From assembly GCF_004792665.1 (NCBI RefSeq), contig NZ_SRZX01000004.1:124001-188000 (forward strand): a stretch of 64,000 nucleotides of DNA, given 5' to 3'. The translations under genes were made by a program, and so were the position numbers. Origin of the DNA: Marinobacter orientalis (GTDB lineage: Bacteria; Pseudomonadota; Gammaproteobacteria; Pseudomonadales; Oleiphilaceae). The stretch's first letter is position 1; each line of letters opens with the position of its first letter. Shown piece after piece: positions 57,972-64,000 of the stretch. Under the pieces are notes generated by a model. That model was not told the DNA's origin and searched no databases. It saw nothing but the letters and a program-made list of their open reading frames with translations.

Positions 57972-58667
57972 ATGACAGTTAAAATCAGCAACAAAATCGT
58001 CGGCTACCGCGTCAAGAAAGCCGAACCGGAAGCCACCGAGCACCAGCCACCGGTGCAGGCGGAAACCAAGCCCGTGCAGATGAATGAATACATCGAACGG
58101 CCCGACTTCCTGCTGGGCACGACTTACAAGATCAAGCCGCCGATCGCCGAGCACGCGATGTACATCACCATCAATGACATCCTGCTCAACGAAGGCACCG
58201 ACCACGAAAGCCGGCAGCCCTACGAAGTATTCATCAACTCCAAATCGATGGAACACTTCCAGTGGGTTATTGCCCTCACCCGCGTTATCTCCGCAGTATT
58301 CCGCAAGGGTGGCGACGTGACCTTCCTGGTGGAAGAACTGCGCAGCGTGTATGACCCCAACGGCGGCTACTTCAAGAAAGGCGGCGTATTCATGCCCTCC
58401 CTGGTGGCTGAAATCGGCGCCGTGATCGAGAAACACCTGAAGGCCATCGGCCTGATGGAAAGCGAGGAAATGAGCGAAACCACCAAGCGCATCCTCGCCG
58501 AAAAGCGCGCCGAGTTCGAAGCCAGCCACAGCACGGCCACCAACGACGACAAGGCCACCGACTTCCCGCCCAACGCCACCATGTGCGGCAAGTGCAGCAC
58601 CAAGGCAGTGATCGTGATGGACGGGTGTGCGACTTGTCTGGCTTGTGGCGATAGTAAGTGCGGTTGA
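57972..58667 (+). CDS. nrdJb: Class II ribonucleotide reductase, small part with C-terminal cysteine-rich tail
   Basis: A 231-residue protein corresponding to the C-terminal piece of NrdJ that is split off in Pseudomonas. The last 27 residues carry six cysteines (CGKC, CATC, ACGDSKC), resembling the zinc/redox tail that regenerates the active-site disulfide. N-terminal NKIVGYRVKKAEPEA and the helical NSKSMEHFQWVIALTRVISAVFRKGGD are family segments. It should act together with NrdJa. Confidence 0.92.
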   Translation: MTVKISNKIVGYRVKKAEPEATEHQPPVQAETKPVQMNEYIERPDFLLGTTYKIKPPIAEHAMYITINDILLNEGTDHESRQPYEVFINSKSMEHFQWVIALTRVISAVFRKGGDVTFLVEELRSVYDPNGGYFKKGGVFMPSLVAEIGAVIEKHLKAIGLMESEEMSETTKRILAEKRAEFEASHSTATNDDKATDFPPNATMCGKCSTKAVIVMDGCATCLACGDSKCG

Positions 58668-58694
58668 GGTGATTGACCGTGATTAGTGATGAGG

Positions 58695-58725
58695 AGGCCT
58701 GGAGTGAGAACTTTGGGCCTTTTTT
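58695..58725 (+). terminator. Terminator after nrdJb
   Basis: AGGCC (58695-58699) and GGCCT (58716-58720) form a short stem followed by TTTTT. It closes the nrdJ operon and marks the end of ordinary core sequence. 58726-58897 has no gene that I can see. Confidence 0.65.
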
Positions 58726-58897
58726 GTTGTTGGGGCTGACAACCTTCGGAGATATACGACAGTTGACGTTTATTGCCGAGACAGCCATTTTCTGAATGAC
58801 GGTAGCTTTCTGATAACCGACTAAAAAATATGGGTGACCTCCAGAAAGCAAGGAAATATGCGCGTTGGGATAGAAGTCATTTGTCGTTGAATTCGTT

Positions 58898-58904
58898 GTT
58901 AGGC
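58898..58904 (+). other. Integron-type core recombination site (GTTAGGC), left end of cassette
   Basis: GTTAGGC matches the integron core GTTRRRY and lies 13 bp before the cassette gene start, the usual distance. No complementary GCCTAAC half was found in the 170 bp upstream, so the left partner is an attI remnant, a degraded attC or an unknown insertion site. Confidence 0.6.
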
Positions 58905-58917
58905 AACGGAATTGAGT

Positions 58918-59754
58918 ATGGATCTGACCAGTACCGAGCGAGAAGCCATAGGGTTATGCATCTGCACAGAGGCGGTTAACGAGATAGTTAATCATGCCTT
59001 GCTTGACGTCAGAAAAAGCTCGAGATCCGCTGGCGAAGCGCTTGTTTATTTCAAGGATATTGTTCATCGGTCGTTGTTCATTATTCGATTCCTTGATTTC
59101 GCCAAAGAAGCTGGAGACAGTCGATTGACCGGCGTTTCTGGATCTTGTGTTGATATTCTCGATACGGTTTGCACCAATAAGTACCTTGGTATTGATGGCA
59201 GCGGTTGCAAACTCGAAGATGCGGTTCAGGAATTGAAAGATTCGTTAAATCAAAAGGCCCCTGTAAGACTTTGGTTGCCCACACTGGATGTGAATGCAGA
59301 AATAGAAGTATCAAGAATTGAGTTTTTAAAAATTTCCGGAAACAGCTCAAAGCACAATATTTCAAGATTAACTGGTGTTTCCAAAGGCATTCATAGAATT
59401 CTCTCTGAGCACGGCTACGATGTTCCTATTGAGTTGATTCCTCTCGCTTTAGAGGATTTTCAGGAGCATCTGGAACAAAACTATTTCATCTATTATGCAA
59501 GCTGGATGGCGGAATTGTTAAACGAGGTGCGCTGGGGTATTCAGAGATACTTGGAGCCCTTGTTTGCAGTTTCGTACAAACCCGGAAATGATGGATTGTC
59601 CTATCGGTTCGATTATCCAGATGGGATCACTCAGGAGATTGCTAAACAATGGTTTTGGCGCTTGATGAATCACATCAGATCTGGCCCATATGTAGATCAT
59701 TTTCACACGCCCAATAGCCTTAAAGAGCAGAGCTCGCTTGAATGGGAGTTATGA
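58918..59754 (+). CDS. Orphan protein of an integron-like gene cassette
   Basis: A 278-residue protein from ATG 58918 (a TTG two codons earlier is possible), which I do not recognise. It is soluble, mostly helical by composition, and contains ALVYFKDIVHRSLFIIRFLDF and KISGNSSKHNISRL, loosely reminiscent of HEPN-type helical domains, but this is weak. The coding sequence is visibly AT-richer than its neighbours, with rare-looking codons. Core site GTTAGGC precedes it by 13 bp and an attC-like site follows the stop by 7 bp, so it was probably acquired as a cassette. Confidence 0.75.
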   Translation: MDLTSTEREAIGLCICTEAVNEIVNHALLDVRKSSRSAGEALVYFKDIVHRSLFIIRFLDFAKEAGDSRLTGVSGSCVDILDTVCTNKYLGIDGSGCKLEDAVQELKDSLNQKAPVRLWLPTLDVNAEIEVSRIEFLKISGNSSKHNISRLTGVSKGIHRILSEHGYDVPIELIPLALEDFQEHLEQNYFIYYASWMAELLNEVRWGIQRYLEPLFAVSYKPGNDGLSYRFDYPDGITQEIAKQWFWRLMNHIRSGPYVDHFHTPNSLKEQSSLEWEL

Positions 59755-59761
59755 GTCCAGT

Positions 59762-59839
59762 GCCTAACAAGAACAGTCACGGCGACGTCTACTACATTGC
59801 GGCTTCGCCTCCATTCTGCAGCCGCGCGTGCTGTTGGCA
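59762..59839 (+). other. attC-like recombination site (59-base-element type)
   Basis: It begins GCCTAACAAG and ends CTGTTGGCA, 78 bp, starting 7 bp after the gene's stop. The inner arms AACAGTCACGGCG and the reverse complement of CGCGTGCTGTT share AACAG-CACG-CG with single unpaired bases, as expected for a folded single-stranded attC. The right core GTTGGCA deviates from GTTRRRY. Confidence 0.65.
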
Positions 59840-59999
59840 TTGAGGCTGAAGAAAAACCCCGATATCTCAGCTCCGGTTTGCCAGGATCAGGCTAACGGCC
59901 AAGGAGACACCTCCAGGCATGTAACCACGCATCCGCTCTCCTGTGCGCTACACTCCAGGCAGCAGTTCACCCTTCTACTACCATTACGGGAGGACGACT

Positions 60000-60689
60000 A
60001 TGCCGGACTACGAACTCTATTATTGGGACCTGCCCTTTCGCGGCAATTTTATCCAGCTTTTGCTGGAGGAGGTTCAGGCGGATTATCGGAAGCTGGATGC
60101 CAGCGAGGTCTATCCTGACAGCAACCTGAGCCTCCATTACCCCGGGATGGCACCACCGTATCTTTACGACTGCAGGGCCCAGCTCTGGTTCGCCCAGATG
60201 CCGGCAATTCTCATGCATCTGGCGAAGGCGTACCATTTTCTTCCCGACGAAGCTGAGCAACACACCCTGGCCCTGAAGGTGATTCTGGACTGCAACGATG
60301 TCCTCATGGAAATCACCAACCACAATGGCATGGTGATGTGGGAGGAGGGCACATGGCAGGAGTTCCGGGCCCATCGTCTGGCCGACTGGATGACCATCTT
60401 TGAAAAGACAGGTCAGGCGCATTCCCTCAAGCCGGACACGGGCTATCTGCTGGGCACCAGGCTCACGGTGGCCGATATTGCGACTGCTGCACTGTTCGGT
60501 TCCCTGGTCCACAGCTTTCCGGAACTCGCCAGGGATTTGGAACACCACGCCCCCACGGTGGCGAACCTCTGCGAACGTATGGAAAGCCGCCCCTCTATAG
60601 GTGCTTTTCTGGACAATCAGCGGCGGGAATTGGGTAACGCCTACTGTGGTGGTCAGATTGAGCAGTCTTTGCGGGACGTCATACGGTAG
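60000..60689 (+). CDS. Glutathione S-transferase-like protein
   Basis: ATG 60000 behind GGGAGGACGACT gives 229 residues. The N-terminal thioredoxin-like part (YELYYWDLPFRGNFIQLLLEE) and the all-helical C-terminal domain with LLGTRLTVADIATAALFGSLV (the GST N-capping region) identify the superfamily. The usual catalytic Ser/Cys at the N-terminus is not evident, so activity is uncertain. It stands alone downstream of the cassette. Confidence 0.82.
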   Translation: MPDYELYYWDLPFRGNFIQLLLEEVQADYRKLDASEVYPDSNLSLHYPGMAPPYLYDCRAQLWFAQMPAILMHLAKAYHFLPDEAEQHTLALKVILDCNDVLMEITNHNGMVMWEEGTWQEFRAHRLADWMTIFEKTGQAHSLKPDTGYLLGTRLTVADIATAALFGSLVHSFPELARDLEHHAPTVANLCERMESRPSIGAFLDNQRRELGNAYCGGQIEQSLRDVIR

Positions 60690-60723
60690 GCACAACCGGG
60701 TTCACAAAGCCCGTGAGCAGAAA

Positions 60724-60750
60724 AAGGGGACAGATCGGGTCTGTCCCCTT
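60724..60750. repeat. REP-like palindrome
   Basis: AAGGGGACAGA (60724-60734) and TCTGTCCCCTT (60740-60750) are exact 11-base complements around TCGGG. The GGGGACAGA core is common in dispersed repeats of this bacterial group. A T-tract is missing, so it is not a standard terminator. Confidence 0.6.
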
Positions 60751-60923
60751 GGGGCTTCACTCGTGAAGCGATGATACACCCGGACGGATCTAATTTTCCA
60801 GGCAGCACTCCCATGGCTAAAGTAATAAGACGCGGCTATGAGGACGATTGATTGAAACCACGAACAGTTTTACTTCGTGATGACCGTCCGCAAGCAAGAT
60901 CCAACAATGAGGAGAGGCCGAAC

Positions 60924-61421
60924 GTGAGCTATCCCCCAACCGACGACACTGACAAAGCCTTTCTCCAGCAAGCTGTTCAACTGGCCATGGAATCGGTCGA
61001 CGAAGGTGGAGCCCCTTTTGGCGCTATGGTTGTTCACGATGGCAAGGTTATTGCGAGGGCCGGTAACCGGGCAAAGCTAGATTGCGACCCTACCGCCCAC
61101 GCTGAGGTAGCCGCAATACGCATGGCAGGCAGGATGCTGGGGAACTCGCATATGCCGCAAGCTACCTTGTACGCAAGCTGCGAGCCCTGCCCCATGTGTC
61201 TGGCCGCCACTCACTGGGCTCGTATTCCCCGTACTGTGTTTGCCGCACCTCAAGAAACTGCAAATCGTGCCGGCTTTGCCGACGGCAATATTGCAGAGCA
61301 ACTCTACGGCCAGACTCACCCCGCCAGGCCCGAACAATTGGGATTGACCCAGATCGAACTCGAGAACTCGGCGGCGCCTTTTCGGGCCTGGCTTATAAAG
61401 CATGATCTACCGCCATATTGA
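60924..61421 (+). CDS. Guanine-deaminase-like nucleoside deaminase
   Basis: A GTG start at 60924 behind GAGGAGAGG gives 165 residues; an in-frame ATG at 60852 adds 24 unlikely residues. The zinc/active-site motifs are PTAHAEVAAIR and CEPCPMCLAATHWAR. The downstream FAAPQETANRAGFADGNI and the C-terminal swap-like tail (FRAWLIKHDLPPY) resemble the Bacillus GuaD guanine deaminase more than TadA. The reaction would be guanine to xanthine, inferred from similarity. Confidence 0.82.
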   Translation: MSYPPTDDTDKAFLQQAVQLAMESVDEGGAPFGAMVVHDGKVIARAGNRAKLDCDPTAHAEVAAIRMAGRMLGNSHMPQATLYASCEPCPMCLAATHWARIPRTVFAAPQETANRAGFADGNIAEQLYGQTHPARPEQLGLTQIELENSAAPFRAWLIKHDLPPY

Positions 61422-61531
61422 TCGCAAAAGGCTCTAGACATCCTTGAAAAGGCCACGACTAGTGTCCCGTCTGCTACCTTTAATGGTGACAAATTAGTCA
61501 ATATTGATACTGGGAAAACCGAGGATTGCTT

Positions 61532-62083
61532 ATGGCTCTTATAATTGCTGGTCGTTTAGAGGACCAGGACAAAGCTGAGGAGCTCACTCAAGCGCTCCAG
61601 CACGCCGGGATTTCAAAAAGGAAGGTTTCGCTCTTTTTTGTCAATCCTGAAGGACAGCACCACATTCTGCCTTTCGGCGGCGATGAGAATCACTCTCCCG
61701 GCGCGTCAGAAGCAGGCAAAGGCGCGTTGATCGGTGCCGGCGCGGGTGCGGCGGCGGGAGCTGCCATCGGATCCACCGGCGGGCCGGTCGGTTCCGTTAT
61801 CGGCGCTGGGGTCGGCGCGTATACCGGATCGTTAACCGGGGCCGTTACCAAAACAGACGATAAGCCGGAATCCGACGCAGATACCGCCAAAGAAGAAGGG
61901 CCGGTGACTGACCGAAAATCCGGACTGCACGTCGCCGCAGAGCTCAATCGTGAGCAAAAGGATAAGGTAGTGGAGCTGATTCGCGATCACGGAGGCAAGG
62001 ACGTCGAGGAAGCAGACGGCAAAATTGAGGACAGTCACTGGCTTGACTTCGATCCTACAAAACCCATCAGGCTCGTATCCTGA
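61532..62083 (+). CDS. Glycine-zipper stress-type membrane protein
   Basis: ATG 61532 gives 183 residues. An N-terminal globular part (MALIIAGRLEDQDKAEELTQ...) is followed by a glycine-zipper membrane stretch (about 58-105; GAGAGAAAGAAIGSTGGPVG and similar). A charged C-terminal domain ends HWLDFDPTKPIRLVS. The central region resembles general-stress glycine-zipper proteins; I cannot name it. It stands alone. Confidence 0.72.
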   Translation: MALIIAGRLEDQDKAEELTQALQHAGISKRKVSLFFVNPEGQHHILPFGGDENHSPGASEAGKGALIGAGAGAAAGAAIGSTGGPVGSVIGAGVGAYTGSLTGAVTKTDDKPESDADTAKEEGPVTDRKSGLHVAAELNREQKDKVVELIRDHGGKDVEEADGKIEDSHWLDFDPTKPIRLVS

Positions 62084-62100
62084 GAGCCAGTGGGGAAAAC

Positions 62101-62123
62101 CGGGACAGATTTATTTTTTGGGG
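62101..62123 (+). repeat. Half REP-like motif
   Basis: GGGACAGATTTATTTTTTGGGG shares GGGACAGAT with the palindrome at 60724 but lacks the second arm. It lies in 62084-62303, which otherwise holds only the higBA operators. Confidence 0.4.
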
Positions 62124-62260
62124 TTGCGATGGTCGGTGCTGAGATCTTGCTGCGCTAATAAGTCGATCAAGTTCGTTCCGGCCGTTGGCCTCCACCGAAC
62201 GCCCTGTACAGAGCGCTGAACAACGGCGTCATGCCTCTCTCTCCGCCTGATTCGCCGCAT

Positions 62261-62292
62261 AATAACGCTTGACGTTATTGACGCCCTGCGTC
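62261..62292 (+). promoter_or_regulatory. Palindromic operators of the higBA operon
   Basis: AATAACG-CTTGA-CGTTATT (62261-62279) is a perfect 7-base inverted repeat containing TTGACG as a possible -35. GACGC-CCT-GCGTC (62280-62292) follows. They lie just before the toxin start, where HigA-type antitoxins bind. Confidence 0.6.
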
Positions 62293-62303
62293 ATCATTTA
62301 TTT

Positions 62304-62582
62304 ATGATCATATCGTTCAGCTGCAAGGATACCGAGAAGCTGGCAAATGGTCGTCGCGTCAGGCGCTTTGTCAACTTTGAGCGTGTTGCCTTGCGGAAAA
62401 TCAGGCAACTCCAGGCTGCAAGCCAGCTGGATGATCTTAAAGTACCGCCCGGTAATATGTTGGAGCCATTGCATGGTGACCGCCAAGGTCAACACAGCAT
62501 TCGAATCAACAGGCAGTTCCGGGTTTGCTTCCGCTGGACAAAGGCTGGTGCGGAAGATGTCGAAATTGTTGATTACCATTAG
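62304..62582 (+). CDS. higB: HigB/RelE-family toxin
   Basis: A 92-residue RelE-fold protein. Features of HigB/GraT toxins are seen: MIISFSCKDTEKLANGRRVR, ALRKIRQLQAASQLDDLKVPP, HGDRQGQHSIRINRQFRVCFRW and a C-terminal VEIVDYH. It should cleave mRNA at the ribosome. The toxin gene comes first, as is normal for higBA, with the antitoxin 10 bp downstream. Confidence 0.93.
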   Translation: MIISFSCKDTEKLANGRRVRRFVNFERVALRKIRQLQAASQLDDLKVPPGNMLEPLHGDRQGQHSIRINRQFRVCFRWTKAGAEDVEIVDYH

Positions 62583-62592
62583 GAGGTAGCTC

Positions 62593-62907
62593 ATGCGCAA
62601 CATTGAAGCCGTAACGCCAGGCGAGTTACTGAAGGAAGAGTTCCTTGAGCCGATGGGCATTTCTCAATACCGCTTGGCTAAAGAGATAGGGGTGCCTGCT
62701 CAGAGGATCGGCCAGATTATTGCTGGAAAGCGTTCGATAACCGCAGACACGGACCTGCGACTTTGTCGCTTCTTTGGCTTGTCCAATGGCTACTGGTTGC
62801 GAGCTCAGGCAGCCTACGACACTGAGATTGCGGAAGATGCCCTTGAGGACCAGCTCAAGAATATTCGTCCGTGGAGTGCTGTATCCGGAACCGGGCCCCG
62901 AGCATAA
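62593..62907 (+). CDS. higA: HigA-family antitoxin
   Basis: A 104-residue HTH protein that neutralises HigB and represses the operon. It has [20 protein letters not shown] followed by the helix-turn-helix [20 protein letters not shown] and a characteristic [17 protein letters not shown]. The start follows AGGAGGTAGCTC. Confidence 0.95.
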   Translation: MRNIEAVTPGELLKEEFLEPMGISQYRLAKEIGVPAQRIGQIIAGKRSITADTDLRLCRFFGLSNGYWLRAQAAYDTEIAEDALEDQLKNIRPWSAVSGTGPRA

Positions 62908-62992
62908 CCAAAGTAATCATTCACTGGGCTGCGGTAACGGTTTGGGTGCTTTTTCTTGGTGGCAGAAATCTTGTGCTGGAGTTGCAATCACT

Positions 62993-64000
62993 ATGACGGA
63001 ATCCGAACAGGTTACCGGCCTTTCGCCAGAGCGCCTTCTTCACATTGAAGACCATCTTGACCGCCGCTATATCCAGCCGGGGAAATTGCCCGGCACGCTG
63101 ACACTGGTGGCCCGGCGTGGGGAAATTGCCTATCTGAAAGCTCAGGGGCTGATGGATGTGGAGCGCAACAAGCCGCTCTGCCGGGATACGGTTTTCCGCA
63201 TTTATTCCATGACCAAGCCGATTACGTCTGTCGCCATGATGCAGCTCTATGAGCAGGGGCGGTTTTTGCTGGATGATCCCGTACACAAGTATATTCCGGC
63301 CTGGAAGAACCTGCGGGTTTACAAAAGCGGTGTCTATCCCGACTTCCTGACCGCACCTGCAACCAGCACTATGACCATTCGCGACCTGTTTACCCATATG
63401 TCGGGCCTGACCTACGGGTTCATGAACCGCACCAACGTTGACGCCGCCTACCGGGAGCTGAAGCTGGATGGCAACCGGAATATGACACTGGAAGCGTTCG
63501 TCGGTCATCTGGCAGAACTGCCGCTGGAGTTCTCACCGGGTACCGCCTGGAACTATTCGGTCAGCACGGATGTGCTGGGGTATCTGGTGCAGTTGCTGGC
63601 TGATAAGCCGTTTGATGAGTATCTGCGCGAGCATATCTTTGAACCATTGGCCATGCCCGACACCGGCTTCGATATTCGTGACGATCAGCTTGACCGTTTC
63701 GCCGCCTGCTATCAGTACGATCCTGTCGATCAGTTCAAGCTGCAGGACGATCCGCAGACCTCCCCTTTCCGGGAAAAAAGCAAGTTTCTGTCTGGCGGCG
63801 GCGGGCTGGTTTCCACCATTGACGATTATTTCCACTTTGCCCAGGCACTCTGTCAGGGCGGCGAGTTTGGCGGGCGACGGATCATTGGCCGAAAGACTCT
63901 GGAATTCATGCGTCGCAATCATCTACCCGACAATCAGGACCTGCCTGGCCTCTCTGCCGGCGCGTTCAGTGAAACACCTTATGCCGGGAGTGGCTTCGGT
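62993..64000 (+). CDS. Class-C beta-lactamase-fold serine hydrolase (partial, C-terminus off the right edge)
   Basis: The frame opens at ATG 62993 ([20 protein letters not shown]) and is still open at the edge after 336 codons. The catalytic SxxK is SMTK in [16 protein letters not shown]. The Tyr motif is WNYSVSTD (YSV rather than the YxN of true AmpC), and the segment [11 protein letters not shown] is typical of EstB-type esterases. It has no signal peptide. An esterase or peptidase role is more likely than beta-lactam hydrolysis; the third motif lies beyond the window. Confidence 0.86.
   Translation, partial: MTESEQVTGLSPERLLHIEDHLDRRYIQPGKLPGTLTLVARRGEIAYLKAQGLMDVERNKPLCRDTVFRIYSMTKPITSVAMMQLYEQGRFLLDDPVHKYIPAWKNLRVYKSGVYPDFLTAPATSTMTIRDLFTHMSGLTYGFMNRTNVDAAYRELKLDGNRNMTLEAFVGHLAELPLEFSPGTAWNYSVSTDVLGYLVQLLADKPFDEYLREHIFEPLAMPDTGFDIRDDQLDRFAACYQYDPVDQFKLQDDPQTSPFREKSKFLSGGGGLVSTIDDYFHFAQALCQGGEFGGRRIIGRKTLEFMRRNHLPDNQDLPGLSAGAFSETPYAGSGFG

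Noticed and set aside
62084-62303. Second integron cassette or attC before higBA
   Set aside because: No GCCTAAC/GTTAGGC pair flanks this stretch; the inverted repeats are better read as operators.

Overview
The window looks like chromosome from a marine gammaproteobacterium of the Marinobacter type. The evidence is protein character and gene order: the iscR-iscS...ndk-rlmN-pilF-rodZ-ispG-hisS-yfgM-bamB-der string, a split class II ribonucleotide reductase as in Pseudomonas, queA-tgt-yajC-secD-secF, and a full flgB-to-flgL cluster. The genus is inferred from memory of these families, not from a search. Most of the window is GC-rich core sequence. The stretch from about 58.7 to 62.9 kb is patchy, partly AT-rich accessory DNA.

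Layout. 0-2.2 kb: a GcvT-fold folate-dependent methyltransferase resembling DMSP demethylase DmdA (cut by the window edge) and purU. Each is preceded by a copy of the same 106-bp element. 2.3-4.9 kb: tRNA-Gly, a DUF924 protein, a CbiX-like chelatase, a sugar-epimerase-like protein, tRNA-Glu and a 53-residue membrane protein behind an FNR/Anr-type promoter. 5.1-11 kb: a membrane GGDEF/EAL protein, then ackA-pta. 11-24 kb (minus strand): der, bamB, yfgM, hisS, ispG, rodZ, pilF, rlmN, ndk, iscS, iscR, cysE, trmJ. iscU, iscA, hscBA and fdx are absent between iscS and ndk. 24-30.5 kb: an inositol-monophosphatase-family protein whose metal motif is lost, then secF, secD, yajC, tgt, queA and tRNA-Leu. 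30.6-42 kb: the flagellar rod, ring and hook operon flgBCDEFGHIJKL, headed by a sigma-54-type promoter. 42-49 kb: nitroreductase, a MASE2-type adenylate cyclase, queF, a YadGH-type ABC exporter, an HD-GYP-like protein with a degenerate active site, and a PilZ protein. 49-55.3 kb: a Fur-controlled-looking ferric-binding protein and its permease, a thioesterase, and a three-gene ABC importer. 55.3-58.7 kb: NrdR boxes, a long leader, nrdJa and nrdJb.

58.7-64 kb is accessory in character: an AT-rich orphan gene between integron-type recombination sites, a GST-like protein, a REP-like hairpin, a guanine-deaminase-like enzyme, a glycine-zipper protein, a HigBA-type toxin-antitoxin pair with palindromic operators, and the start of a class-C beta-lactamase-fold serine hydrolase that runs off the right edge.

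Common themes are one-carbon/folate metabolism at the left edge, motility and second messengers (c-di-GMP and cAMP proteins around the flagellar operon), queuosine synthesis (tgt, queA and queF all present) and envelope assembly. The least ordinary signals are the duplicated 106-bp element before purU and the dmdA-like gene, the lone integron-like cassette, the hairpin that buries the flgF ribosome-binding site, the reduced isc locus, two apparent pseudoenzymes, and the long nrdJ leader.
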